From Isoptericola halotolerans (lineage in GTDB: Bacteria > Actinomycetota > Actinomycetes > Actinomycetales > Cellulomonadaceae): 64,000 nt of DNA. Below, one piece after another: positions 15,637 to 24,790 of this stretch. Positions within the stretch are counted from its first letter, which is position 1, and the number at the start of each line of letters is the position of its first letter. Under the pieces are notes generated by a model. The model saw only the letters and a program-made list of their open reading frames with translations, was not told the origin of the DNA and searched no databases. The stretch lies in contig NZ_PVTX01000004.1 of NCBI RefSeq assembly GCF_003003075.1, forward strand, positions 1 to 64,000, in the 5' to 3' direction. The translations under genes and the position numbers were made by a program.

Positions 15637-18351
15637 TCAGCCCGCCGGGACCGTCCCGGTGCAGTCGAGCTCCTGCGCGGCCGGGGCCGCACCGTTGCCG
15701 ATGAACCCGACCGTGGCGGTCTGGTCGGGACCGAGGTCCGCGTTCCACGACTCCGGCGTGACGACACCGTCGGCGAGGCGACCGCCCCACATGTTCGACG
15801 TCGTCAGCCCGTCGGGAACGGTGACCTGCCAGCCCTGGACGCCCTCGGCGCCCCCGGTGACCGTGATGGCGCCCTGGTACCCGCCGGACCAGGAGTTCGC
15901 GATCGAGAGCTCGGCGGTGCAGGCACCGGCCGGCGGGTCGACCTCGCCCTCCCCCGTCGTCACCGTCACGGCGTCGGACGCAGCGGACACGTTGCCCGCG
16001 GCGTCGTGCGCCGTCACCGCGTAGGTGTACTCGGTCGACTCCTCGAGGCCCGCGTCGGTGAACGCCGTCGTGGTCCCTCCGACGCCGGCCACGACCTCGC
16101 CGTCACGGGTGACGTCGTACCCGGTCACCCGCACGTCGTCCGTCGACGCGGTCCAGGAGAGCTCCACCGTGGTGCCGTCCGCCGTCGCGGTCAGGTCCTG
16201 CGGTGCCGTCGGCGCCTCGACGTCCTCCGGCGGCTCGACGACGTCGCCGAAGAGCCGGTCGTAGTCGGCGAGCGCCGTCGCCACCGCCGTCTGGGCCCAG
16301 AACCGGTGGTAGGTGAACTCCGGCTCCGGCCCGCCGTCGAGGTGCGCCTGGACCTTGTCCCACTCGGGGTCGTCGCGCAGGAACGAGCGGATGTCGATGA
16401 AGGACACGCCGGGCTCGATGACGTCGCCGTTGGGCATGGTGCCGCTCCAGCCCTCGGGGACGTAGACGCCGTCGCCGTCCGGCTCGGTCAGCACGTCGTC
16501 GAAGCGGCCATAGTCGCCGCGCGTCTCGGTGGTGGCCACGCCCAGGGGGTCCGAGCTCTGCGTCCACAGGGCGTCGAGCAGGTCGTGCGAGACCTGCTGC
16601 GCCTGCGTGTCGCCGGAGGCCGCCGCGTAGTACATCAGCGTGCGGGCGAGAGCGCCCGCGACGCCGACGTCCTGGCCGTACCCGGTGACCTCGACGCTGA
16701 GGCCGGAGTTGTCACCCGGGTTCTCCGGGTCCCAGGTGTCGGGCTGACCGGTCCAGGCGATGTTGGACGGGATCTGCCAGTCGTCCTCGGAGACGGTGAT
16801 GTGGGAGATCACCCACGGCACCCAGGAGTCCAGGATGTCCTTCGCCCGATCGTCGCCGGTCTCGTGGTAGAGCTGCGCGATCCGCTCCACGCCCCAGCCC
16901 TGCATGCCGAACCACTCGTTCGACGGCGGGTCGTGGTAGACCGGGGCCTCGTCGTAGGCCATGCCGTAGAACGTCGACGTCCCGGCGGGCCGCTCGGCGT
17001 AGGCGCCGTCCCAGCTGTTCGTGGCGCCGCCGGCGATGCCACCCTCCGGGGACTGGAGCCACTGGAAGAGCTCGACCTGCCGGTCGAGGCTCTTCGACCA
17101 GTCGTCGTCGGCGGTCGCCGAGTCGGGCACGAGGTCGGGGTCGTTCGCCAGCGCCCAGGCGGCCATCGGGTTCTGGTAGCCGAAGTGCGCGTGGGAGGAG
17201 CCGATGCGCCAGGCCCACGGAGCCTGCTCGTCGAGCGCGCCGCCCCAGGCGTAGTACCAGCTCAGCAGGTAGTGGGCGCTGTCGCGACCGCTGCCAGCGG
17301 GGCACGACGGCGAGTCGCAGCCGGGAGTCTTGAAGTACTTGTCGAAGAGCGAGTACCGCAGGTAGTCGCCCATCTTGGCGGCCTTGCCCACGGCCTCGGC
17401 CACGGCCTCCGGCTGGCCCTGCTCGGTCGCGAACTTGTTGGCCCAGTAGGCCGCCTCGACGGCCCGGGCGTCGGCGTCGGGGGCGTTGGTGTACTTCCAC
17501 TGCTTCGCCGGTTGCGGGTCGGCCGTGAACAGGTCGAGGTAGCCGAACTCCCCGCCGTAGGAGAAGTCGTCGATCGACGGCTGCGGGATCGTCTCCCAGA
17601 CGGACTCCTCGGGACCGCGCTGGAACGTGTTGATGTAGCTCGTGCCCTCGTGGTCGGGGCCGAGCAGCTCGCCGGAGCCCGGGGCGGCGCCGTAGCCGTA
17701 GACGTTGTCGACGTCGGCGAGCCAGTGCATCCCGTAGATCTCGTCGGTGCCGTACGTCTGGGAGAGCTCGCCCGCGAGCGGGTCGCTGCCGACGGTGACC
17801 CCGGAGTCGAGCTCGGAGGGGTAGCCGCTGGGGTGGTTGTGCTCGGCGGCGTAGGTGGCCGGGCTGCCCGGGTCGTAGGCGCCGTTGGTGGGCTGGTTCT
17901 CCGTGGTCGGGATCATGTACGCCTCGAGGGTGGCCCAGGCGTCGTTGAACGGTTCCCAGTCCCCGGTCACCTGACCGTAGGACGTCTCCAGCCAGAGCCA
18001 GAACGAGTACGCCTCGCTCGTGGTCTCGTGACCGTTGTCCGGGGCCTCCACCATGAGCGACTCGACGGCGTGGTACGGGATGCCCTGGTCGGAGAAGTAC
18101 CCGTTGGCGGGGTCGTGGATCTTGTCGTAGAGCTCCAGGAACCGCTGGGTGTACTCCCCGTCGGTGTCGAGGTCGCCGAGCGCCGCAGCGACGGGTGCCG
18201 CGGCGACGGGTGCCGCGGCGGCGGGTGCCGCGGCGGCGTCGGCCGACGCGGGCGGCGCCGCGCCGGCGGGGACGGCCGCGACCAGCGCGGCCAGGGTGGC
18301 CGACGCCGCGGCCCCTGCCAGCAGCCGGGATCGGATGGATGCGCGATGCAT
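15637..18351 (-). CDS. GH48 cellulase (reducing-end cellobiohydrolase) with Fn3 and CBM2
   Basis: A 904-aa secreted processive exoglucanase. A signal peptide covers residues 1-33 (cleavage near AGA-APP), followed by an Ala/Pro-rich stretch. The GH48 catalytic domain spans about 60-690; the acid Glu lies in GHETTSEAYSFWLWLE, and FQRGPEESVWETIPQPS and GGEFGYLDLFT are family hallmarks. An Fn3 module (about 725-805, EAPTAPQDLTATADG) and a rather divergent CBM2 (about 815-904) follow. ATG 18351 has a GAGAGGTG site. GH48 enzymes act in synergy with GH6/GH9 cellulases, and the GH6 gene is 4 kb away. Two operator-like palindromes lie 45-80 bases upstream. Confidence 0.95.
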   Translation of the reverse strand: MHRASIRSRLLAGAAASATLAALVAAVPAGAAPPASADAAAAPAAAAPVAAAPVAAALGDLDTDGEYTQRFLELYDKIHDPANGYFSDQGIPYHAVESLMVEAPDNGHETTSEAYSFWLWLETSYGQVTGDWEPFNDAWATLEAYMIPTTENQPTNGAYDPGSPATYAAEHNHPSGYPSELDSGVTVGSDPLAGELSQTYGTDEIYGMHWLADVDNVYGYGAAPGSGELLGPDHEGTSYINTFQRGPEESVWETIPQPSIDDFSYGGEFGYLDLFTADPQPAKQWKYTNAPDADARAVEAAYWANKFATEQGQPEAVAEAVGKAAKMGDYLRYSLFDKYFKTPGCDSPSCPAGSGRDSAHYLLSWYYAWGGALDEQAPWAWRIGSSHAHFGYQNPMAAWALANDPDLVPDSATADDDWSKSLDRQVELFQWLQSPEGGIAGGATNSWDGAYAERPAGTSTFYGMAYDEAPVYHDPPSNEWFGMQGWGVERIAQLYHETGDDRAKDILDSWVPWVISHITVSEDDWQIPSNIAWTGQPDTWDPENPGDNSGLSVEVTGYGQDVGVAGALARTLMYYAAASGDTQAQQVSHDLLDALWTQSSDPLGVATTETRGDYGRFDDVLTEPDGDGVYVPEGWSGTMPNGDVIEPGVSFIDIRSFLRDDPEWDKVQAHLDGGPEPEFTYHRFWAQTAVATALADYDRLFGDVVEPPEDVEAPTAPQDLTATADGTTVELSWTASTDDVRVTGYDVTRDGEVVAGVGGTTTAFTDAGLEESTEYTYAVTAHDAAGNVSAASDAVTVTTGEGEVDPPAGACTAELSIANSWSGGYQGAITVTGGAEGVQGWQVTVPDGLTTSNMWGGRLADGVVTPESWNADLGPDQTATVGFIGNGAAPAAQELDCTGTVPAG

Positions 18352-18395
18352 GGTGCACCTCTCTTCGTTGAGCGGACACCCTGACGATCGAGGGA

Positions 18396-18430
18396 TGGAA
18401 GCGTTCCCACAACGCGGCGAAACGTTTAGG
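18396..18430 (-). promoter_or_regulatory. Double operator upstream of GH48
   Basis: Two palindromes. TGGAAGCGTTCCCA (18396-18409) matches the CebR/CelR-type box TGGGAGCGCTCCCA at 12 of 14 positions. GAAACGTTTAGG (18419-18430; CCTAAACGTTTC on the transcribed strand) is identical over 12 bases to sites before GH6 and GH74. Ten bases separate the 14-mer from the AAACGTTT core. CG-centred palindromes like these are typical LacI-family operators; the local regulator at 21217 is the obvious candidate, by inference. Confidence 0.75.
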
Positions 18431-18466
18431 AGGACGCCCCGCCCGCTTCGTGGGCGGGGCGTCCTC
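18430..18466 (-). terminator. Terminator of the sensor gene, abutting the GH48 operator
   Basis: A perfect 15-base inverted repeat (18430-18444 GAGGACGCCCCGCCC, 18452-18466) with a 7-base loop, 9 bases after the stop of the 888-aa sensor gene (18476). It separates that transcript from GH48 and touches the CCTAAACGTTTC operator. Confidence 0.8.
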
Positions 18467-18475
18467 GGCCCGGCG

Positions 18476-21142
18476 TCACGCGTGGGCGTCGGCCGTGGCC
18501 TGCCACCGCAGCACGCCGGTCTTGCGGTTCAGCGCGGCGGTGACGCGCTCCAGGACATCGGCCGCCCTGAGGGGAGCACCGCCCGGCTCGGTCGTGGCGA
18601 CCCGCTGCACGTCGGCCCGCGAGCCGAGGACCGCGGCGAGCCGCGCCGCCCGGTGCTGAGCGGACCTGCCGTCCTGCCCGTCGAGCAGCACCGCCACACC
18701 CACGGTCCCGACGGGGGTGGCGCAGTCGTCCTCGTCGAGCTCGCCCCGCAGCCGGCGCAGGTCCGCGCCCGCCGGCGGTCCGGGCAAGGACACGGCGAGG
18801 ACCTGCCACGCGTAGGCGGGCAGCCGCCGGCGGCGACGGATCGCCCGCTCGAGGCGGTCCACGAACAGCTCGTGCACCACCAGACCCGTCTCCACGTCCA
18901 CGAAGGGGCGCTCGGCCGGGAGCACCGGCGACGACGAGGTGTCCCCGACCACGGCCATGGCGCCCACGAGCCGGGCCGGCCGGTCACCGGCGTCGTGCAC
19001 GGTCACCGCTCGGCACCGGACATGCAGGTAGTCGCCGTCGGCGTGCCGGATGCGGTGCTCCACGTCCAACGGCTCGCGCGTACCCGACAGCTGCGCGGCC
19101 ACGGCGGCGTGCACCCGCCGGGCGTCCTCCGGGTGCACGCGGGAGAACCACTCGCGCGGGTCGTCGGCGAGCGCGCTGCGGTCCAGGCCCACGGTCCTGG
19201 CCCACGCCTCCGAGTAGCGCACGGTGCCGGCGTCGACGTCCCAGTCCCAGGTGCCGTCGTTGGCCGCGATCGAGACGAGGGCGGAGCGCTCCTCGACCTC
19301 GGCGACGTCGTGCGCCAGCGCCCGCTCGCGCTCGGCCTCCTCGACGAGCCGGCGGCGCTGGTCCTGCAGGGCCGTCAACGACTCCTCGGCCTCGAGGGCC
19401 ACGGCGAGCATCGCGGCCCAGTGGTTGTAGCGGGCGCGGGTGCTGGTCGCCCGCGAGTCGACGAGCCCGCCGACGGCCAGGAACCCGCGGTCGGACCGAC
19501 CGAACGCCACCGGGACCACGACGGTCAGCGAGCGCGGGTCGGTGAGTGCCGGCGGCGGGAACTCCTGCGAGGGCATCGTGCGGCCCACCAGGTTCTCCCC
19601 CGCGCCACCCCGTACGCCCACGACGCGCAGCACCCGCTCGCCGGGGCGCGCCGGGTCGTCCTCCCACAGCGCGAGCGCAGCCGTCGAGGTGCGTGCGCGC
19701 GGCATCCAGTCCAGGCGGCGCAGGGACTCCCCGTCGGCCCGCATCAGCTCCAGGTCGACGAGGTTCTGGTCGACGAGGTCCTGCTCGAGCCGCCCCGCGC
19801 GCGCCAGGTCGCCGTGCGCGCACCCTCGGGCGAGGGCCACGACGATCTCGGAGATCGCCTCCTCGACGGCGTCGGCCGCCTCCGGCTCGAGCCCGGCGAC
19901 GACGGCTGGGCCGTCCTCCCGGGTCGCCGCCGCGGCGGCACGCTCGGCCAGCCGCTCGCGCACCCGCGCGCTCTCGAGGCGCAGCGCCGGGACGAGCTGC
20001 TCGAGGGCGCCGGGCCCCGGGCGCAGGGTGGCCGTGCGGTCGCCGAGCGCTCGCAGCGCCGTGGCCGGCGGCTGCTGGGCCGTCGCGACGCTCGCCTCGA
20101 CGAGCTGGCGCACCATCGTCAGCCAGGCCTCGGTCGCCCCGGGGTTGCGCACGCCGTCGGCACGGGCGAACACCACGCGGGCGACCGTCCCGAGCGGGTC
20201 GGGGTCGCATCGCGGTGCGTTGCCCGCCACCACCACCGTGCTCCGGGTGCCCCGCGCGCAGCCGCACGACTCACGCATCACCAGCGCCGAGACGTCGAGC
20301 CGGTGCACGCCTCCGACGCGCTCCCCGCGGGCGCGCGCCAGCACCAGCTCCGCGGCCCGCTCCCCGACCGCGTCGTGCATCGGGTCCACCGACGTCAGGC
20401 GGGGCCACGTGCGAGCACCGACGTCCGAGTTGTCGAAGCCGACGACGGCCTGGACCGCCGGGGCGTCCAGCCCGGACAGGTGCAGCCCGCGCAGGAACCC
20501 GACGGCGTTGCGGTCGGTGGCCGCCAGGGTCGCCGTCGTGGCCATGCCCTGCTCGGCCAGCCGGCGGGCCACCGCCTCCGCGGCGGCCTCCTGGTTGTCG
20601 CGGGTCCGGTACACGTGCTCGGGGGCGTGCTCGAGGCCGTGCGCCGCCAGGGCGTCGCGGAAGGCGTCGTAGCGCTCGGCGATGTCACGCTGGTCGGTGC
20701 TGCCGAGGAACCCGATGCTGCGGTGACCGTGCTCGACCAGGTGGTCGACGGCTGCCCGCACGCCACCGACGTTGTCGGGCGACACGGCAGGTGCCCGCAG
20801 GTCGTCGGGCGGGACGCCCAGGGTCACGACCGGGGTGCCGGTCGCGTCGAGGCGCCGCAGCTCGGCGTCGGCGAGCGCGGTGGTCACGACGACCAGACCG
20901 TCGAACCTGCCCAGGCCCGGCGCGGCACGCCGGTAGGGCGGCACGGGGAACTCGTCACGATCGATGTCGGCCGGGTACGTCTGCACCGCGACCAACCGGT
21001 GCCCCTCGGAACGCAGCACCCGGGCCATCCCGGCGAGCATCCGCCCGAAGTAGTAGCCACCGACGACCGGGCACAGCACCCCGATCGTCAGTGTTCTGCC
21101 TGGTCCTCTGCCTGCCTGTGCCCAGATCGACACGTGCACCAC
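18476..21142 (-). CDS. Multidomain sugar sensor: LacI-type ligand domain + GAF-like + PAS + degenerate GGDEF-like
   Basis: An 888-aa soluble protein. Residues about 17-285 are a Peripla_BP/LacI sugar-binding domain (LTIGVLCPVVGGYYFGRM, DNVGGVRAAVDHLVEHGHRSIGFLG, GFDNSDVGARTWPRLTSVD, AAELVLARARGE) but no helix-turn-helix precedes it. The middle (about 300-610) includes a GAF-like stretch and a coiled segment before a PAS domain (about 620-735, NDGTWDWDVDAGTVRYSEAW.. RVHPEDARRVHAAV). The end (about 748-870) starts like a GGDEF domain (DVETGLVVHELFVDRLERAI) yet has no GGDEF motif, so cyclase activity is unlikely. Output is unknown. Its place between GH48 and the divergent LacI gene suggests cellulose-derived sugar sensing. 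Start GTG 21142 or nearby GTGs 21139/21133; GAGGA at 21145-21149. Confidence 0.75.
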   Translation of the reverse strand: MVHVSIWAQAGRGPGRTLTIGVLCPVVGGYYFGRMLAGMARVLRSEGHRLVAVQTYPADIDRDEFPVPPYRRAAPGLGRFDGLVVVTTALADAELRRLDATGTPVVTLGVPPDDLRAPAVSPDNVGGVRAAVDHLVEHGHRSIGFLGSTDQRDIAERYDAFRDALAAHGLEHAPEHVYRTRDNQEAAAEAVARRLAEQGMATTATLAATDRNAVGFLRGLHLSGLDAPAVQAVVGFDNSDVGARTWPRLTSVDPMHDAVGERAAELVLARARGERVGGVHRLDVSALVMRESCGCARGTRSTVVVAGNAPRCDPDPLGTVARVVFARADGVRNPGATEAWLTMVRQLVEASVATAQQPPATALRALGDRTATLRPGPGALEQLVPALRLESARVRERLAERAAAAATREDGPAVVAGLEPEAADAVEEAISEIVVALARGCAHGDLARAGRLEQDLVDQNLVDLELMRADGESLRRLDWMPRARTSTAALALWEDDPARPGERVLRVVGVRGGAGENLVGRTMPSQEFPPPALTDPRSLTVVVPVAFGRSDRGFLAVGGLVDSRATSTRARYNHWAAMLAVALEAEESLTALQDQRRRLVEEAERERALAHDVAEVEERSALVSIAANDGTWDWDVDAGTVRYSEAWARTVGLDRSALADDPREWFSRVHPEDARRVHAAVAAQLSGTREPLDVEHRIRHADGDYLHVRCRAVTVHDAGDRPARLVGAMAVVGDTSSSPVLPAERPFVDVETGLVVHELFVDRLERAIRRRRRLPAYAWQVLAVSLPGPPAGADLRRLRGELDEDDCATPVGTVGVAVLLDGQDGRSAQHRAARLAAVLGSRADVQRVATTEPGGAPLRAADVLERVTAALNRKTGVLRWQATADAHA

Positions 21143-21209
21143 CGTCCTCGCCGTCGAGTCCTGCGTGCGCCCCCCGCAGGTGCATCATGCCCTGAAAACC
21201 GGCAGAGTG

Positions 21210-21223
21210 TGGGAGCGTGTCCA
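21210..21223 (+). promoter_or_regulatory. CebR/CelR-like box overlapping the lacI start codon
   Basis: TGGGAGCGTGTCCA matches TGGGAGCGCTCCCA at 11 of 14 positions. It overlaps the GTG start (21217) of the LacI gene and lies in the 74-base gap to the divergent sensor gene, so a bound repressor could control both. Assignment is by similarity only. Confidence 0.45.
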
Positions 21224-22266
21224 GAACTCCAGCCACCGGCGGCACCCCTGCGGCCGCCGGTCGTCGCGTCACGATCACCGACGTCGCGCGGGCCGCCGGC
21301 GTCTCCATCGCGGTGGTCTCCTACGCGCTCAACGGACGTCAGGGGGTCTCCGACAGCACCCGGCGGCACGTGCTCAAGGTGGCAGCCGACCTCGACTGGC
21401 GCCCCAGCGCCGCCGCCCGCTCGATGCGCTCTGCCGCCGTGACCAGCGTGGGTCTCCAGGTGCTCGACGGCGTCGGCGCGTCCCACAGCCGGTCGGCCGG
21501 GCTCGACCTCGCGAGCGGGCTGCGGGCGGTGCTGGGCACCGTCGCGCTCTCGGTCGAGGTGGCCGCGGACCGCGCGACGGGTGCCACGGACCTCGAGCGG
21601 GACTTGAGCGAGCGACGGCACACCGCGTTCGTGGTCCAGGACCTGCTGCTCGACGACCCCCGCACGCGAGCAGCGGCGCGGGTCGGCGCGCGGGTGGTGG
21701 GCGTCACGCCCCCGGGCCTGGGCACGGCCGGGATCGAGCGCGGCGTGTGGTTCGACGGCGACGCGGAGGCCGCCGTCGGCCGCTACCTCGTCGACCTGGG
21801 GCACCGGCGGCTGGTGCTGCTGGTGGCCGACGCGGACGGCGACGTCGCGCGGGCGCTGCATGCGGGCCTGCTGACCGCCACGGCCGGTCTCGTGGCGACG
21901 GTGGACGTCGTCGAGGCCGCGTCGGCCCCGGCGGCCGGTGCTGCCGCCGCCCGCTTCCTGGCGGACGACCAGCGGCCGACGGCGGTGGTCACCGACGGCG
22001 ACGTCACGGCGCTGGCCGTGCTGGAGGCAGCTCGCCATCGTGGCCTGGAGGTGCCGTGGGACGTCTCCGTGGTCTCCGGCGCCGATGCCGAGACCTGCCG
22101 CCTGGTGGATCCGCAGCTCACCGCGGTCGGCCGGCCGTGGCACGACCTGGCCGCGACCGTGGCGTCGGCCCTGCGGATCGCCCCGCAGCCGCCGGCAGGG
22201 GTGCCGTCCGCGCGCCTGGTGATCCGCGGGACGACGGCCCCGCCACCGAGCACCGGACTGCCCTAA
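21217..22266 (+). CDS. LacI-family transcriptional regulator of the cellulase island
   Basis: A 349-aa regulator. The N-terminal DNA-binding domain (about 17-72) has VTITDVARAAGVSIAVVSYALNG with the recognition helix, then the hinge RPSAAARSMRSAA. The ligand domain follows (VGLQVLDGV, GRYLVDLGHRRLVLLVADADG, and a GADAETCRLVDPQLTAVGRPWHDLA end). Compared with CebR-type proteins the ligand domain is rather short and divergent. It is divergent from the sensor gene and directly upstream of GH6; its TAA stop lies inside the CCTAAACGTTTC operator. It is the best candidate to bind the island's operators. Start GTG 21217 has GGGAG too close to serve well, so initiation may be leaderless. Confidence 0.85.
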   Translation: MSRTPATGGTPAAAGRRVTITDVARAAGVSIAVVSYALNGRQGVSDSTRRHVLKVAADLDWRPSAAARSMRSAAVTSVGLQVLDGVGASHSRSAGLDLASGLRAVLGTVALSVEVAADRATGATDLERDLSERRHTAFVVQDLLLDDPRTRAAARVGARVVGVTPPGLGTAGIERGVWFDGDAEAAVGRYLVDLGHRRLVLLVADADGDVARALHAGLLTATAGLVATVDVVEAASAPAAGAAAARFLADDQRPTAVVTDGDVTALAVLEAARHRGLEVPWDVSVVSGADAETCRLVDPQLTAVGRPWHDLAATVASALRIAPQPPAGVPSARLVIRGTTAPPPSTGLP

Positions 22267-22300
22267 ACGTTTCAGCGGGATGCGCGTGGGAGCGCAACCA
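22262..22300 (+). promoter_or_regulatory. Double operator upstream of GH6
   Basis: CCTAAACGTTTC (22262-22273, overlapping the lacI stop codon) and TGGGAGCGCAACCA (22287-22300, 12 of 14 matches to the CebR/CelR-type box), 14 bases between the AAACGTTT core and the 14-mer. The pair lies 79-117 bases before the GH6 start and has the same order and orientation as at GH48 and GH74. Confidence 0.75.
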
Positions 22301-22378
22301 GGCCACGTTGGGGACGTCGGGCCGACAGCCCGGCGCACGGGCGACGAGGCCCGTGCTTCCGATCTCCTGGAGGATCCC

Positions 22379-24694
22379 GTGCGATCACGATCCTTGCGGC
22401 CCCGCGACGAAGCGGTGTCCCGACCCGTCGCCGTGGCGGCGACGCTGGCCCTGGCCGCTGTCCCCCTGCTGGGCGCCACCACCACCGCCTCGGCGGCGGA
22501 GCGGGTCGACAACCCGTACGTCGGCGCCGACCAGTACGTGAACTCCTACTGGTCCGAGAACGTGGTCGACGCCGCCGCGGAGGCTGGCGGCGACCTCGGC
22601 CAGCAGATGCTGACCCTCGCCGACACCCCCACCTCGGTGTGGATGGACCGCACATCGGCCATCGAGGGCAACGTCGACGGGCCCGGCCTGCGCTACCACC
22701 TGGACGCCGCCCTCGAGCAGCAGCAGGGTGACACCCCGATGGTGTTCAACCTGGTGATCTACAACCTGCCGGGGCGCGACTGCTACGCGCTGGCGTCCAA
22801 CGGTCTGCTCGACCCCACGCCCGAGGGCATGGCCGAGTACAAGAACGAGTACATCGACGTCATCGCCGACATGCTGGCCGAGCCGCAGTACGCCGACCTG
22901 CGGGTCGTCGCCACCATCGAGCCGGACTCGCTGCCGAACCTGGTCACCAACATGTCCGAGCCCAAGTGCCAGGAGTCGGCGCCGTACTACCGCGAGGGCA
23001 CGGCCTACGCCCTGGACCGCCTCTACGAGGCCGGCAACGTCTACTCCTACATCGACGCGGCGCACGCCGGATGGCTCGGCTGGGACTCCAACGCCGGACC
23101 CGCCGTCGACGTCTTCCAGGAGGTCGTCACCAGCACCGAGCACGGCTACGACACCGTGGCCGGGTTCGTGACCAACACCGCGAACTCGACCCCGCTGCAC
23201 GAGCCGTTCCTGGAGGACGAGCCGTTCGGCAGCGGCGGCGGCACCCAGGTGCGCCAGGCGGACTTCTACCAGTGGAACAGCGACTTCGACGAGCTCGACT
23301 GGACCGAGCACCTGTACTCGCTCGCCGTGGCCGCCGGGTTCCCCTCGGACATCGGCATGCTCATCGACACCTCGCGCAACGGCTGGGGCGGGCCTGACCG
23401 GCCGACGGCCGAGAGCAGCTCCAGCACCCTGAACACCTATGTGGACGAGTCCCGCGTGGACCGCCGCACCCACCGTGGCGCGTGGTGCAACCCGGCCGGG
23501 GCCGGCCTGGGCGAGCGCCCGACGGTCAACCCGACCGACAACCCGGCCTCGCACCTCGACGCCTACGTGTGGGTCAAGCCTCCGGGCGAGTCGGACGGCA
23601 ACTCCGAGGAGATCCCGAACGACCAGGGCAAGAGCTTCGACCGCATGTGCGACCCGACGTTCGCCTCCCCGAAGCTCGACGGCAAGCTCACGGGCGCCCT
23701 GGGCGGCGCGCCGCTGGCCGGCCAGTGGTTCCAGGACCAGTTCGAGATGCTGGTGACCAACGCCTACCCGCCGATCGACGGCGGCTCGGTCGACCCCGAC
23801 ACCGAGGCGCCGACGGCACCTGCCGACCTGGCGGCGACCGGCACGACCAGCACCTCGACCGACCTGACCTGGGGCGCCTCGAGCGACGACACGGGCGTCA
23901 CCCGGTACACGGTCCTCGTCGACGGCGCAGAGGCCGGGACGAGCGCGACGACGTCGTACACCCTCACCGGGCTGACGCCGTCGACCACCTACGAGGTGAC
24001 CGTCACCGCGCGAGACGCGGCGGGCAACGTCTCCGCGGCGTCGGCACCCGTGACCGTCACGACGAAGGAGGCGACCGGCGGGGAGGACACGCAGGCGCCG
24101 ACCGTGCCGACCGGGCTCGCGGCGGGCGAGGTCACGTCGTCGTCGGTGGAGCTCACCTGGGCGGCCGCCGACGACGACACGGGCGTCGCCGGCTACCGGG
24201 TGCACCGGGACGGTGACCTGGTCGCCGACGTGACGGGGACCTCCGCCACGGACTCGGGTCTCGCCGCGGACACCGCGTACTCGTACACGGTCACCGCGTA
24301 CGACGCGGCCGGCAACGCCTCCGCGGCCTCGGACGCCCTGTCGGTGACCACCGAGGAGGGTGGGACCACGCCGACCGGCGGGTGCACCGTGGACTACTCG
24401 GCCAACTCCTGGAACACCGGGTTCACCGGATCCTTCGTGGTGACGAACGACTCCGACGCCGCGATCGACGGCTGGGAGCTGACGTTCACCTTCGCCGACG
24501 GCCAGACCGTGGACCAGATCTGGTCCGCGCAGGCCTCGCAGAGCGGCTCCGCGGTGACGATCACGCCGGCGGCGTGGTCGACCACCATCCCGGCCGGCGG
24601 CTCCGTGACGTTCGGCTTCAACGGGTCGCACTCCGGGACCAACACGGCTCCGGACGACTTCGCCCTCGACGGCGTGGCCTGCGACATCGCCTGA
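22379..24694 (+). CDS. GH6 cellulase (exo-type) with two Fn3 modules and CBM2
   Basis: A 771-aa secreted glycosidase. Signal peptide 1-39 (TASA-AER). The GH6 domain spans about 45-465: GRDCYALAS with Asp134, the general-acid region ATIEPDSLPN with Asp183, HAGWLGWDSN, SRNGWGGPDRPT, and VWVKPPGESDG with Asp406. The long insertions and extra Cys fit the exo-acting (non-reducing-end cellobiohydrolase) branch. Two Fn3 modules (about 474-565 and 570-660) and a CBM2 (about 668-771) follow. GTG 22379 has GGAGG 6 bases upstream. It acts from chain ends opposite to GH48, so the two form a synergistic pair. Confidence 0.94.
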   Translation: MRSRSLRPRDEAVSRPVAVAATLALAAVPLLGATTTASAAERVDNPYVGADQYVNSYWSENVVDAAAEAGGDLGQQMLTLADTPTSVWMDRTSAIEGNVDGPGLRYHLDAALEQQQGDTPMVFNLVIYNLPGRDCYALASNGLLDPTPEGMAEYKNEYIDVIADMLAEPQYADLRVVATIEPDSLPNLVTNMSEPKCQESAPYYREGTAYALDRLYEAGNVYSYIDAAHAGWLGWDSNAGPAVDVFQEVVTSTEHGYDTVAGFVTNTANSTPLHEPFLEDEPFGSGGGTQVRQADFYQWNSDFDELDWTEHLYSLAVAAGFPSDIGMLIDTSRNGWGGPDRPTAESSSSTLNTYVDESRVDRRTHRGAWCNPAGAGLGERPTVNPTDNPASHLDAYVWVKPPGESDGNSEEIPNDQGKSFDRMCDPTFASPKLDGKLTGALGGAPLAGQWFQDQFEMLVTNAYPPIDGGSVDPDTEAPTAPADLAATGTTSTSTDLTWGASSDDTGVTRYTVLVDGAEAGTSATTSYTLTGLTPSTTYEVTVTARDAAGNVSAASAPVTVTTKEATGGEDTQAPTVPTGLAAGEVTSSSVELTWAAADDDTGVAGYRVHRDGDLVADVTGTSATDSGLAADTAYSYTVTAYDAAGNASAASDALSVTTEEGGTTPTGGCTVDYSANSWNTGFTGSFVVTNDSDAAIDGWELTFTFADGQTVDQIWSAQASQSGSAVTITPAAWSTTIPAGGSVTFGFNGSHSGTNTAPDDFALDGVACDIA

Positions 24695-24700
24695 CCCTCG

Positions 24701-24724
24701 CGGGGGCGGCTCCGGCCGCCCCCG
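24701..24724 (+). terminator. First of two hairpins after GH6
   Basis: A perfect 10-base stem (CGGGGGCGGC 24701-24710; complement 24715-24724) with a TCCG loop, 6 bases after the GH6 stop. A factor-independent terminator or a 3' stabilising hairpin. Confidence 0.7.
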
Positions 24725-24733
24725 CCCCCTGCT

Positions 24734-24764
24734 CCGCGGCCGGGGCTCCGTGCCCCGGCCGCGG
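24734..24764 (+). terminator. Second hairpin after GH6
   Basis: A perfect 13-base stem (CCGCGGCCGGGGC 24734-24746; complement 24752-24764) with loop TCCGT, followed by a short T-containing stretch and, 26 bases later, the GH10 start. With the preceding hairpin it should reduce read-through into GH10. Confidence 0.7.
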
Positions 24765-24790
24765 GTTCCACGCCATCTTCCGGAGGAATC

